From assembly GCA_029961685.1 (NCBI GenBank), contig JARWKL010000010.1, positions 27,998,067 to 28,062,066 of the forward strand: a stretch of 64,000 nucleotides of DNA, read 5' to 3'. Within the stretch, counting starts at the first letter, position 1; each line of letters begins with the position of its first letter. The translations under genes and the position numbers were made by a program. This DNA comes from Aristolochia californica. Its lineage: Eukaryota; Streptophyta; Magnoliopsida; Piperales; Aristolochiaceae. Shown piece after piece: positions 21,440-32,127 of the stretch. The notes under the pieces were generated by a model, which saw only the letters and a program-made list of their open reading frames with translations, searched no databases and was not told where the DNA came from.

Positions 21440-21917
21440 TGTTAGGTTCCCTCACCATAGATCGAGTCACCCGACGATCACTCCTACCTTCCAGGTTGAC
21501 GTGCGAGTTGAAGGGGATTTGGAGTTCTTTGATCGACCTATTGCTAGAATAACTGAGATGACGAAGGGAGCTCACCCTGGACCTCGTTAGGGAAAGGGAG
21601 AATACGACCTTGATACAACTAATTGGATTAATGCTTGATTTTCATACAGACTGCCGTTCTTCTTATCCTCTCAAGTGCCATGACATTTACACTTTTCAAG
21701 ACATACTCAAGCCATGACATTTACACTTCCCAAACCACACACTACCCAACTATGATGCTTACACTTCCCAAACCCTGATGCTAACACTCCCTAGCCTTGA
21801 CGAGCCCCACACTAATCACACAAAAGTACATTAGACCCAACCCTTAACTTAATTTGAAAGTTACACCCTTAAGTCCTACGTCTAGTAATGACTCTAGATG
21901 CTATGGAGTCCATAACA
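21440..21917 (-). repeat. 5' LTR of the chromovirus
   Basis: 478 bp, TGTTAGGTTCCC...CCATAACA on the + strand. Strongly similar to 18872-19350, with scattered transitions. The initiator tRNA-Met site lies three bases inside. Confidence 0.87.
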
Positions 21918-22542
21918 CTAAGCTTCTGAAAAATCTTTCCTCTTTTTTCAAATGTTATCCTTTGCATATGCATTAGACAAGCTCCATCATTCTACATTGT
22001 CCTACAAAGGCTAGAGAGTTGGATCTCTCAAGGAGAAGATTTCTCTCCAATTGAAAAAGGGTATAAGTTTTATCCTTTCTTTTGTTCTTGTTTTTTGTTT
22101 TTTGTTTTTTACTTATTGTTTTCTTTTTTTTGAGAAAGGATCTTCGAGAACCTATTTGAATCTCTTTAGGATATTATCCTATACATGTGTATTTGAGCTA
22201 GACATGGCCTAAAGAGAGACGAAATATCTTTGATGTAAATTCCAGTTAATAGAATTAGATTAGTGGAATTTTTGAAGCACATGTTCGGTTGGTGAATACC
22301 AATAGGGGAACATCGATAAAAAATATTTTGTGTCAACTATTGTGGTGGGGGAATGTTTTATGCATTAATTTGCATGCTTGCATGATTTTAGTTTCCACAC
22401 CTTAAAGAATTTTAAACTTAAAATTCTTAGTTCACTTCCCTATTGAGAAGCCACTTGAGCCAACAACCTTCACGTCTTGCAATGTATTTTTTGGGGAAAA
22501 TAGGATAATCGTGCTGTTTATTGTGGTGCAAAGGTAGATTTC

Positions 22543-22742
22543 TATAACTTTTTTTCAAGGTATATTTTTTAACGTGAAGTTTAACCTTGAAGACGAAAAA
22601 TGCCCTGAGGAAAATTTGAAAATGTTACATATCCCAAGACTTCCACAACTTTCTTTTAACGTATAATTTTTAACATGAAAATTAAGCCTTAATGATGAAA
22701 ATGCCTTGGGGAAAATTTGAAAATGTTACATATATCCAAGCT
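22543..22742 (+). repeat. Tandem duplication of about 105 bp
   Basis: Two diverged copies, 22543-22636 and about 22647-22742. Each has 'aactttctttt...aacgt', 'tttttaac(g/a)tgaa' and the nearly identical 'ggaaaatttgaaaatgttacata'. No coding meaning seen. Confidence 0.65.
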
Positions 22743-23499
22743 AATAATTAAACTTGACATTTCTAAGGTAGAGGTCGGGTTTTTTTGTGTGAGGAAGATT
22801 AGAGTGAATCTTGGTTTGAGTGATCATGGTATGGGAGAAGTAGTAAAACATAGACAAACACATGGGAAAGAATTTTGGGGTTCGAGACTGCCCCAATTCT
22901 AACATTAAACAGATTTATAGTAATTACTAGTTAGGTCTTACCATAAAAGATTATCTCTTAGGCGTGGTGCACCTTCCTTTTAATTAAATAAGATATATGG
23001 GACACATAAATAAATAAATAAAACTATCTAATTAGTGTTTCTTATTTGATTCACTATTAACATTTCTGCTAATTTTAAATATTTGTGGGATACTTGTTGA
23101 CTTGTTAACAAAGTAGGCTGACTGAAATGCATTTTGGCCAAGGAAACCCAAATTTAGGGAAGTTTTTCATATCTTCTTATAATGAAAGAAAGATGACTTA
23201 ATTAAATTGTAAAGCAAAATATGATGCAATTCTCCACCATAGGATATATACAAGTATTTAGACATTGAATTGTTAAGGTCTTTATGAGAATCCACCAAAA
23301 TCATTTGTTTGCCACACTTAGTCACTATGACCTTCTTCCATTTCCTTCACATGGAAAGTCGACTTAAGTACATTAACATAACAAGAGCATCCATTTTGTT
23401 ACAATCTCAATCAAGAGGCTTCAAAATGAATATGAAAATTTCACTGCTACATAATATTAAAAAACATATATGAAACATTTGAAAATATATGAGATAAAA
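22743..23499. other. AT-rich intergenic sequence; no gene seen
   Basis: Contains a short (AAAT)n-type run near 23008-23022 and otherwise unremarkable AT-rich sequence. No domain-bearing frame. Confidence 0.5.
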
Positions 23500-25182
23500 T
23501 TGGTCTCAATATCTCATTCCACTGGGTTTTGATGATAATAAATACTAAAATTACTAATGATGTCCATTAAGATTATCTTGCAGCTCAAAAAAAGTTCAAG
23601 AGAATTTTTTTGGTAGCATAAAGGTTTGACTAGCTAAAGCACACCATCTAAACGACCTAGCAACACCATTTCATATAACAAAACAGAAAATTGTTTTGTG
23701 CAACAGCCATTCTAGTAGAGGTTAGAAGAATAAAATAGGCAAGAGAAGTTGGCCACATAGTAAGGAGTTAACCTCTTTAGTAGGAAACTTGAAGTCGTAA
23801 GTGCCAAAACCCAAAGGAGTTAACTGCTTAGCAAGACGTCAACCCTATCGGTAGAAAATGGAAAGTGTGAAATCCCAAAAATTGAAAATATAAGTTTTCT
23901 AGTGCCAAAGCTTAAAGGAGTAAGACTCTTTTAACAGTGAGTCTTGAATTACAATATGAGTCAACAACATTATGCAAATCAAAGAGCTTTAGACGTAAAA
24001 GGAGATGAATCCTTGGAAGGAGTCTACCTATTTGTTAAGGTAGATCATCATTAGTAGTTGAACACAATGAAAAGAGTCAAACTTTTGGAAGGAGTCGACT
24101 TCTTGGTGCAAATAAAATAAAATCTTCTGTCTTTCAAGCTCAAATCTAGAGTTGTAAGTCTGCAAAAATAGCAAGTGGACTACTTATGTTAAATAGCAAA
24201 AACAGGATTTAGTGCACAATTTTTTAGAATTTATGAACTGATTTTGACTGAATTTTTTTGAATGATAACTAGTCATTTTTTTTTTTGCATTAGCAATTAG
24301 TTATTAAACATTGAATAGCTTTTTATTTACCCAAAACTACCCCAAATAGTAAAAAACATTGCATAATGAACTCTTTGTCTCCTAAGCCCTCACACACAAT
24401 TTAGATCCTATTGAAATATTTAGATATTTGATTATTAAACACGTGTGAAGTGACATTAAGATCATATTTAATTTGATATTTTCCCTTTTAGAGCTTGTTT
24501 GATTTAATTCCACTGAAAACTAGTTTTGTGCCCTTTTTTGAGTATTTTATTTCCAAATCTTATTATACATTGTAGCATGTAAGGCATTTGAGGAGTGTAG
24601 GCAAGACCATGATGTCAAGTTGATTGGAAAATGGTTGTATGGTTGAGGAGTAAAGGCTGAGAAGACGATGTTTGTTGTTGTTTGAGTCGTAAGACCTAGT
24701 GTGGGTAAGTGGTGCTGAAAATGCCCATGTGGATCTAGACTAGTGTGCTTAGTGAGTTGCCGCAAATCCTTATGTAGGTGTACGCTTGTGTAGGCTAGTT
24801 AGTTGCAAAAAAATCCCTTGACAGATCAAGGTTGCATACCTAGTTTATTGTTATAAATTACCTACGTAAGGGTGTGCATTTTAAATTGGTTGTAGTGATC
24901 AATTGAGTGGTGTAATTCCCGGTCTAAGCAACATTGAAATTTTCCTTAAAAGCAATTTTAAGTAAGTGCCACGTAGCAACCCTAGCATATTAGAGGATTG
25001 TGAACCACAATACATCTTATGTTAATTGTGTGTGTGTGCTTCCTCATGTACTTTGATTATTTTTTTCATGTACTTGGATTGTTAACTTTGCATTGCACAT
25101 AGAAACACTCAAGAATGTCAACACACAAATTTAGCAAACCTATTCGCCCTCGTTCTAGCTTTATTCCTTACCAGACCTAACA
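23500..25182 (+). repeat. Old solo Sirevirus LTR
   Basis: It begins near 'gggttttgatgataataaatac' and ends near 'cctattcgccctcgttctagc...cctaaca'. Both are characteristic of Sirevirus LTR heads and tails. In the last third, 'ttataaattacctacgtaagggtgtg', 'aattcccggtctaagcaac' and 'gaaccacaatacatcttatgttaattgtgtg' match the order of Sirevirus R-U5 sequences that I know. No polypurine tract or primer-binding site adjoins, so it is probably a solo LTR. The ends are approximate and target duplication is not clear. Confidence 0.5.
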
Positions 25183-25857
25183 AATATTTGAAGAAAAAGT
25201 TGATGCTAATTCATTCCAATACTAAGTTTTATTTTGTTAAGCAGCTTATCATTGGAAAAAAAAAGTTTTTTTTTTTTTTTTATAAATGATGAGGACAAGA
25301 AGGAAATGGAAATCCTGGTTTGTCTTGTCCTTTTCTAGAACCTATGCCGGCAAGGGATGCTTAATTAATTGAAGTCGTCTTAACGAGTAACTGCGATAGA
25401 CATGCCTACCAGAAACGGTGATAGGAGCTACATTTATTCTGTCATTTTTTTATCTTTATTTTTGAAATGTTTGTCGATCCCACAATTCTATTGGAGGTTT
25501 CTATGAAAGTGAAGGCAGAGAGGAGCTCGGAAGCAAAACGACAGTACGAAAATGAATGTAAGAAACGAATTTTCAGCCATTACTAATTAGGCGTTGCTTC
25601 TTTAAAGCAATTGAACAGTAAGAAAGCGAGTACGCGTCAAATAATCCTTCGGTGTTTCCAAAGCTTGCAACAATTCCGATTGTTGACATAAAATATCAGT
25701 AGTTGGTAACAGATTATTCGTTTCTTCCAAGAAGCAAAAGCGGCAATAGAATAGAATCAAGAGGTGGGAATCAACTTATAATTGTGAGGTTTTAGTATAC
25801 ATATTAGTACATCAGAGAGATGTATCACCAAACTGAGAACTAACAGGAATCCCAGCA
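25183..25857. other. 5' flank of the dioxygenase gene
   Basis: Probable promoter and 5' UTR. It contains two homopolymer runs (A and T near 25256-25282). I see no certain TATA box and no other gene. Confidence 0.5.
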
Positions 25858-27234
25858 ATGGAGGTCGCGAATGGAAGTGCAGCAAAAGAGGTCGGACGCA
25901 CTTGGGGAAAATCCATACCGGTGGAAAGTGTTCAAGAGTTGGTGAGAAGAGACCCCTCATGTGTTCCCGAACGGTACGTCAGAAACGAAGATGCCCAGTC
26001 CCATTATCTCGACAGATCTCATCTTTCATCAGAAATTCCCGTCATTGATTTGTCCTTGCTTCGACAGAGGGATGAGAGTGAACTCAAAAAGCTTGATTTG
26101 GCTTGTCAATGCTGGGGCTTCTTCCAGGTATGCTTTTCCATTCTTGAACGTAAATTAATGCACCCGGCCTGCGGCTATCTCACTTTGCTGTCATTTTTGC
26201 AACTAGTGCAGATAATAAACCATGGCGTGGCAGAGGGGATACTGCGAAAGACGAAAGCTGCAGCGGCTGACTTTTTCAAGCTTCCGCTAGAAGAGAAGAA
26301 GAAATATGCCATGGTCTCAAACGACATTCAAGGATATGGGCAACTCTATGTAGTGTCCAACGAACAGAAATTGGACTGGTCGGATGTCCTGGCGTTAATC
26401 ATATATCCTCACTACTTTCGGAAACTGAACTGTTGTCCCGTAGAGCCACTTGACTTCAAGTGAGTTCTCTCACTCGCCTTGTTTTGTAACAATTAGGGCT
26501 TATTCATAGTCGATCGTCTACTGCAATTTATAGCATTGACTGCGTAGTTGTCACTGTGGCAGAGAGGTAGTTGAAGTGTACTCTTCTGAGGTGAATAGGG
26601 TCGCAAGGGAACTCCTTTCCGCTTTATCTCTCCTTATGGGGCTGAATCCGGAAGGTTTGTTGGAGCTGCATAGAGAGGTATTGCAAGCTTTGCGTTTCAA
26701 CTTCTATCCCACCTGTTGTAAGCCGGATCAAGTGCTTGGCGTGAGCCCACATTCCGATAGCAGCACTAAAACCATACTTCTGCAAGACGATGATGTTACA
26801 GGTCTCCAAATTAGGCATAATGGTGGCTGGCTTCCTGTTAAACCAATACCAGATGCTCTCGTCGTGAATGTTGGAGATGTTATTGAGGTATTTCTTCTCT
26901 TATTACTGTCATGAAAATGGAAATAATCAAGGAATTAAATACCACTTCATTCTCTATTGATTTTTATCCTGTGGAGCTGCAGATTTTGAGTAATGGAAAG
27001 TATAAGAGCATTGAGCATAGAGCGGTAACGAATGCGAATCAACCCAGGATGTCACTTGCCTCGTTTGTGTCCCCGGATGATGATGTGGAAATCGAACCAT
27101 TGCATCATATGATGAACGAGAAAGAGAATCCTAGAGTTTATACAAGGATCAAATACGGGGATTATCTGAGATGTTCCTTGAAGAGAAAGATGGAGGGAAA
27201 ATCACACGTTGACCTTGTCAAAATAGACTACTGA
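25858..27234 (+). CDS. 2-oxoglutarate/Fe(II)-dependent dioxygenase, DOXC (SRG1/codeine demethylase-like)
   Basis: Four exons: 25858-26127, 26212-26459, 26563-26887, 26983-27234. All junctions are GT-AG, and the joined frame is 1095 nt (364 aa), the usual length. The DIOX_N part includes EIPVIDLSLL and WGFFQ, joined to IINHGV. The catalytic fold keeps iron ligands His236 and Asp238 (HSD) and His293 (EHRAV), and the 2-oxoglutarate pair Arg303/Ser305 (RMS). These soluble enzymes hydroxylate or demethylate specialised metabolites such as alkaloids and flavonoids; the substrate cannot be read from sequence. Oddities: the usual NYYPPC motif reads NFYPTC, and the substrate-facing segment after HSD reads SSTKT instead of GxxLT. 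Intron 1 (84 nt) has no in-frame stop, so its retention would insert 28 residues. The flanks are retroelements. Confidence 0.88.
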
Positions 27235-27490
27235 TTATGGACGATCGCCCTGAAATTGCCTTTTTCTTTTTTGTTGTTGTTATTGTTTTTTGTTCAAAGC
27301 AAGGAATCCACTTGCTCTCCTGCTAAACTTGCAAGTGTAATGTGACATTAAAATCCAGAATATTTATTTTAGTCAAGAAGAATGAAGCTCAGCAGCACTA
27401 TTGGTCACCAATCAAACTGCTTTCCTTCATTGTTCACAACCGATGCACAAAAGCAAAATAAATGGGACCAAAACTGGGTATTAGAAGACA
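27235..27490 (+). other. 3' flank of the dioxygenase gene
   Basis: T-rich after the stop, with 'gtgacattaaaatcc' and AAATAAATGG near 27455. No gene. Sirevirus sequence begins on the minus strand at about 27490. Confidence 0.5.
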
Positions 27491-28290
27491 AGGTAGTACT
27501 CTCACTATGTTCTTTTTCACTAATTTATTTAAGGAATTTATTCCTATATGTCTTAGTCTTTTATGCCATAGCCCAGATTTATCAATTTTTGCACCCAAAC
27601 AAATGGCACTAGTTGAGGGTAAATTGACCATGTTTGCTACATAGAGATTCCTATTTCTATGTCCCTCTAGAAGTAATTCAACATTTTCATTCTTTACTAA
27701 GCATTTGTCCTTTTCAAATGAAATTTTGTTTTCTTTATCACAAAATTGACTAATGCTAAGTAAGTCATGTATCAATCCTTCAACATAATAAACATCGGAT
27801 ATGAAAGAGGTTAAGGTACTAATTTTACCAATTACTTTTATGGTATCTTTGCTATTGTTTCCAAAAGATACATGACATCAATATTTGGGATTATGTTCAA
27901 CAAACATCTTCTTATCACCGGTAATGTGACTTGGGCAACTATTATCCAAAATCCAAAAAAATAAAATTTGGTGCCTTGGCTCGGAGACTTACCTACATCA
28001 TGAAAGTTTATCCCTTAGAGATCCATTTTAGGTTATCCCTTTGGGAAGATATTTGATGTGCTAAGTGATTTGGGCTTCCAAACTTGTTCTCCCAAGTTCT
28101 TTTCTGTTACCACAACCTTTTTGGTTGATTTGGGTACCCATGTTTGTTTGATGCCTTTTTCATTCTTCACTTTAAAAATGTGGACATAGTGATCCATCAC
28201 ATTGCAATAGCGGCATATAATGTCAAGAATGGGAGATAACTTCTTGTTTTGCTTTGTTTTGTTCTTCCCAAGTTTCTTCTTTGGTGTGGA
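27490..28290 (-). pseudogene. Sirevirus pre-integrase and gag C-terminal remnant
   Basis: Minus strand: MIHDLLSISQFCDKENKI, SFEKDKCLVKNENVELLLEG, LWHKRLRHIGINSLNKLVKK (GAG_pre-integrase). Further right lie ICRYCNVMDHYVHIFKVKN and KGIKQTWVPKSTKKVVV, an upstream protease/gag linker with a CCH zinc-like element. Stops and frameshifts separate the pieces. It ends where the GC-rich insert at about 28290 begins. Confidence 0.7.
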
Positions 28291-28540
28291 TTTGAGATAT
28301 AGAAATGTTAAGTTGTGTAGCCTAATCAATGCCTTACACTGAGTTGGTACGAAGATCAACCTTCGCGGTAAGGTCATCGTGGGGGTTGGAAGGGGGGCAG
28401 GGAGTCCCCCTCTCGGGGTGTAAGGGCAGAGCCCCCGCCAGATCCATGATATATTTACTGTTGTTTCATTAAGGGTAGTTTGAGAATTTCCTTTCTTTTG
28501 CGATTATGATTATTGCTCTCATTAATTTGAAATTAGGGCG
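28290..28540. other. Foreign insert of about 250 bp in Sirevirus gag, with a GC-rich core
   Basis: Sirevirus coding similarity stops near 28290 (at STPKKKLG) and resumes near 28540 (at KNSTP-like text). Between them, 28378-28445 is strongly GC-rich and G/C-skewed ('ggaaggggggcagggagtcccc', 'cagagcccccgcc') and can fold locally. It may be a fragment of another LTR, some of which carry such GGGGGC...GCCCCC blocks. No clear target duplication. Confidence 0.45.
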
Positions 28541-29675
28541 TCTAATTCTTTACAAGAAGTTTTTGTTGTTTTAAGTCAAAGCTCTTCTTCTCAAATACAA
28601 GTCTATCATATGATAGCTTGTCTATCAATCCAATTTGTCTTGAAGCATTTACTAGATAATTTTCATTACCTCCGTCAAGACAACAACTTCTTTCTTGCTT
28701 GCAATCTCGTATGATTGAGCATTGCATCCTTCTTTATATTTGTTTAGACAATGGATACACTTTTCTAAAAGGAATTCAAGATCAGTTTCATAGTCCGAGT
28801 CACTTGGCTCTTCGGAAGTGTTTGACTCATCATTAATATCTTCAAATTCCATGAGTCCAACAATGCTTTCTTCTTCTTCCGAGTAGCTAGGCTCTTCTTC
28901 CATTGCATCCCAAGTTGATATCGACATCTTCTTCTTGTTCTTGGGATCTTTGATTGCGGATGGGGTTCTTTCTCCTAACTTTGGACATTTGCTTCTTCTA
29001 TTCCCCTGTTGTCCACACTTAAAATAAACATCACCTTTCTTATAAAATTTGTCATTTTCAGTTCTAAATTGGCCTTTTATGAAATTCTTCTTTTTCCTAT
29101 TATTTCTTTGAAGATGTCTAATGATGAAACTCACCTCATATGATTTTTTTTTCACTAGTGTTGATTCCAACACTCATCTTGGCCTTAAGAGCAATATTTT
29201 GCTTTTTAGGGTTCTCTTCCTCAACATCTTGAGGTCACATCTCATATATGAGAAGGATTCCTAGTAGCTCTTCTGAGCTAGTAGTTCTAAAGTTAGCATT
29301 CTCATGAATGGTTGTCTTCCTCATGTCCCATGACTTTAGAAGTGCCTTGAGAAGCTTGTCATTTTGTCTATTCAAGGAAATCTCTTCTCCTAGAAAGTTC
29401 ATCTCATTGATTATATGAGTGAACCTTGAGTTCATATCAGCTATTAACTCACCTAGTTTCATTTTGAATTTATTGCATTGGGCTATCAATAGGCTAATTT
29501 TAGAGTCTTTAACTCTAGTGGTTCCTTCATGTGTGACCTCTACTTTTTCCCAAATTTCCTTGGCAGTTTTACTTGTGGAGACCCTATTGAACTCATTTGG
29601 TCCTAAGACATATAACAAGAGGTTTATGGCCTTGGAGTTTCTCTTTAGTTGTTTTATTTTATTTTTCCTAGTCAA
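28540..29675 (-). pseudogene. Sirevirus gag
   Basis: Minus strand. UBN2-type capsid segment: AINLLLYVLGPNEFNRVS, AKEIWEKVEVTHEGT, MKLGELIADMNSRFTHIINEM, LLKALLKSWDMRKTTI. Then KSYEVSFIIRHLQRNN and a zinc knuckle with two of four ligands lost: VYFKCGQQGNRRSKCP has Tyr for the first Cys and Asn for His. Acidic tail: SNTSEEPSDSDYETDLEFLL. Stops at about 29232 and 28650. The decayed + strand Sirevirus keeps only the matching tail. Confidence 0.77.
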
Positions 29676-29951
29676 CTCATTGAATTCCTTTACAATCGGA
29701 AAGCCATTTGTAAGGTTTTGGGGCCCAAAAGGGTTATTCTTGGTTACATGTCATATGTTAAAATTCATGGATTGAAGGAAGAACTCCTTTCTTACCTTCC
29801 AATATCCATAGCTCATTCCATTGAACAAAGGTGGACGGTTGGCAGATTGTCCTTTGGGAAAGAGCAAATTATATTGAGATGTCATTTAATCTTTTTCAAA
29901 ATCATGGGGAGTTGGATTTCAATTAAGTGTTTGGCCTGCTGTAATACCAGT

Positions 29952-31206
29952 TGTTGGCCCAGGTGGCCTCTCAAGAGGAGGGTGAATTGAGATTATCAAA
30001 TTAAAATTAAGTCGTGCTTGTGATAAAAAAAAATCATGCATAAAAGCAATTCAAAGTAAATCAAAATATGCACACAACATAGGATGCAGAGAGAATTTTT
30101 GTTATGAATGTACCCCTAGTGGTATTCACCGCCCAATAACCCTTGCTTGGGATTTCCACTATTTAAAAAGCTCTAATAACTGGAATTACATAAAGAGATT
30201 TTGAATCTCTTCAAACCATGTGAAGCTCAATACACACGTTTTACAACTCCAATCTCTCCAAGAGATTGCTTCGAGATTCTAGCTCTAGGTGGCTCTTTCT
30301 ATCTAGATTATATAGGTTCTAGATGAACCTTTCACAAATTGAAGTAAAAAGAAAGGAAAAAGTACACCTTTACTTGGAGAGATCCTTCTCCTTGAGAGAT
30401 TCAAACTTCCTCTTCACCTTTACTTGGAGAAATGATTGAAGGAGATTTGATTATATGAATACAAGGATGGGATGAAAGGGATGTGGGATTTTTAAAGTAT
30501 ATGGCTCTTTCTTCCATTCTAAAGCACTTTTGAAAGAATATGCAAGATAGAGAATAAATGCTTGAAGTATTTTCCAATAAATACTCATTAACTTCTCAAT
30601 ACATGTTTTGGTGGGGTATTTATAGGTTCCCCAACTCAAACTAGCCAATATTTTACCTATTTGCAAAAATCGCTACTTTGATTGATTAATCAATCAATTC
30701 TAGCGGCTACCTTTCAATCAGCCAATGACTTATTAATCGATGCATAAATCAATCAATATGTTACCATTGGTCCAGAAAAGTTAAGTTGATCGATCAACCT
30801 GAAATCCCTCTGGCTGTACAATACAAGTATGATCAATCAGTGCATTTCCTATGATAATTAATATTTTATGTCCCTTACAAGCAAGATTTTGTCTAATCGA
30901 TTAATCATGTGGGATGATCAATCATTCCATGTGAGATTTTCTTGATCGGGTAGAATTGGTGGATCACTCCAAATGGGATGCTTGATCATGCTTTATAGCA
31001 TGAAATGGCCATATTCTGGATGATCAATCTATTGACTATAGTTGATGGATCATGCATTATATTTCTAGCCTGCATAGTTCTGGATGATAGATCATTTCCA
31101 TTGGTTGATCAATTATTGCAATGCCAATTCAACTATGTTGAAGTTGAAAGCATGAGAATAGTTTTCTCTAAGTGCTCTAGCATATTCTAAATAATAATGT
31201 TTCTAC
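29952..31206 (-). repeat. Minus-strand Sirevirus LTR, part 1
   Basis: On the + strand it starts TGTTGGCCCAGG two bases after the primer-binding site. It contains 'tccccaagcaaggg'-type motifs near its start, 'ggagagatccttctccttgagagatcc', and a second array of GATCAATC/GATTGATC motifs at 30670-31120. It continues at 45903-46231. Confidence 0.72.
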
Positions 31207-31208
31207 AC

Positions 31209-31648
31209 ATGGAAGACAGGGCCCAAGCCCACACGACCAAGGAAGGCTCACATATCCAAGTGTATTAGAAGATGGGCCCAAACCCACCAAGGAAAACCCA
31301 TGGATCCAAGATATATAGAAGATGGGCTCAAGGCCCACAGATCAAGGAGAAGGCCCATAGGCCCACATACATTGATGGCAAGATGGTAAATAAAGGGTCA
31401 TTTCATAGAGATGGCAGTGATGTAATTAACTTAAAGTTCCAGGGTTAAAACCCTAAACCCTAAACCCTAAGTTCAGGGGTATTATTGTATTATTGTATTA
31501 TTGTAGTTTCATAAATCTATAAATAGTGCTTCAGGGGGAGGGTTAGAAATAATCAATTCCATAACCCTTCTTCCTCTTGTTTTCTCCCAATGAGTTTCTT
31601 TCCCTTTTTCTCCATGAGCTAAATCCATGGAGTCCTGAAAAATCAACA
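31209..31648 (+). repeat. LTR A of the array
   Basis: About 440 bp ending TCAACA, the only complete 3' end among the + strand copies. The first three bases of the usual TGTTGG differ. It holds GGGCCCAAGCCC, GGGCCCAAACCC and GGCCCATAGGCCCAC motifs (31219-31361), a telo-box array AAACCCTAAACCCTAAAC (31449-31470) and CTATAAATAG (31518-31527). The primer-binding site after it (31649-31660) reads TAGTATCAAAAC, three G-to-A changes from TGGTATCAGAGC. Confidence 0.8.
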
Positions 31649-31826
31649 TAGTATCAAAACTTTGATTTTCAGAACTCACATATATGGTTTTTTGGATTAA
31701 AAAACCCATATTTTTATTTTTTATACCGTTCCTTAGTTTTTTTATCATCATCTTGTTGTTAGTTTTTTTTTATTCTTGGATTAGTTTTTTCCCGTCATCT
31801 TGTTAGTTTTGATTGGTTCTTTGATT

Positions 31827-31828
<2 letters not shown>

Positions 31829-31860
<32 letters not shown>
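31829..31860 (+). repeat. Poly(T) tract, 32 bp
   Basis: Uninterrupted T32 in the leader of unit 1. The frames that start just after it (31861-32153) show no domain. Confidence 0.9.
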
Positions 31861-31861
<1 letters not shown>

Positions 31862-32127
31862 TGCTAGACATCCTTTGTGTCTCGATTGCCTTTCTTTGGA
31901 ATCTCACCACCAGCGATGGTCGTCTCTTGTTGTCTGATTGTCGTCCAAAGTGGCTCTTGCAAGGCTACAACTGGTTATATTTCCAGCAGATCATATTACC
32001 ACTACTTTACATCGCCAGCCAGATCGTGGTTTTTTTTTTTTCAGAAGCAGATGTTTCGGCTTGGTTTATTGTTTGGACACTTCATTAACGGCAGATATGT
32101 ATCTCTTTAAGAAGCATATTTTTTTTA

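Larger units (their letters stand above)
18872..21917 (-). mobile_element. Minus-strand Ty3/gypsy chromovirus with internal deletion
   Basis: LTRs of about 479 bp at 18872-19350 and 21440-21917, perfect 5-bp target duplication CTAAG (18867-18871 and 21918-21922). The primer-binding site is GCTCTGATACCA in reverse (21425-21436), and a purine tract adjoins the left LTR. The interior (minus strand) holds the RNase H end, the H2C2 zinc and core integrase, a GPY/F-type segment and a chromodomain. Gag, protease and most of RT are deleted between about 21110 and 21425. The chromodomain frame runs into the polypurine tract and LTR. Several stops; not autonomous. Confidence 0.87.
11638..22465 (+). mobile_element. 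Decayed Sirevirus-type Copia element with two nested insertions in its 3' LTR
   Basis: Order on the + strand: truncated 5' LTR (11638-12436), 3' part of gag, protease/integrase, linker, RT/RNase H, a long post-pol region with its own frame (16423-16941), a polypurine tract, and a long 3' LTR. That LTR starts TGTTGACC at 17316 and ends GAGCCAACA at 22465. Without insertions it would be about 1.67 kb, normal for Sireviruses. The LTR head carries 'tttgatgataaca', typical of the group. A solo LTR (17342-17761) and a chromovirus (18872-21917) interrupt it, each with perfect 5-bp target duplications. Many stops and frameshifts make all frames non-functional. The first half of the 5' LTR, the primer-binding site and the gag N-terminus are missing. 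Confidence 0.8.
17316..22465 (+). repeat. 3' LTR of the + strand Sirevirus (interrupted)
   Basis: LTR pieces are 17316-17341, 17762-18871 and 21918-22465. They contain at least a dozen GATCAATC/GATTGATC motifs (18170-18680), a 36-bp C run, and 'aataggggaacatcgataa' near the end. They match the 5' LTR fragment and, in reverse, the minus-strand Sirevirus LTR at 29952-31206 and 45903-46231. Confidence 0.75.
27490..31206 (-). mobile_element. Minus-strand Sirevirus, 5' half (left part)
   Basis: Minus-strand order: LTR (29952 rightwards), primer-binding site TGGTATTACAGC (29938-29949 in reverse, two mismatches to iMet), gag, and pre-integrase. The element stops near 27490 within the pre-integrase domain, so integrase, RT and RNase H are missing here. 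The LTR runs to 31206, is interrupted by the 31207-45902 cluster, and resumes at 45903. Its junction sequences on both sides line up with 18060-18160 of the + strand Sirevirus LTR read in reverse. Together the two LTR parts make about 1.58 kb. Confidence 0.75.

Noticed and set aside
22717..22902. 61-codon + strand frame
   Set aside because: It starts inside the second copy of a short tandem duplication and has no similarity that I recognise.
24547..24765. 72-codon minus-strand frame
   Set aside because: It lies within the old Sirevirus solo LTR and has no domain.
26128..26463. Single-exon reading of the dioxygenase through 26463 (201 aa)
   Set aside because: It reads through intron 1 and stops in intron 2; GT-AG junctions and family alignment support four exons.
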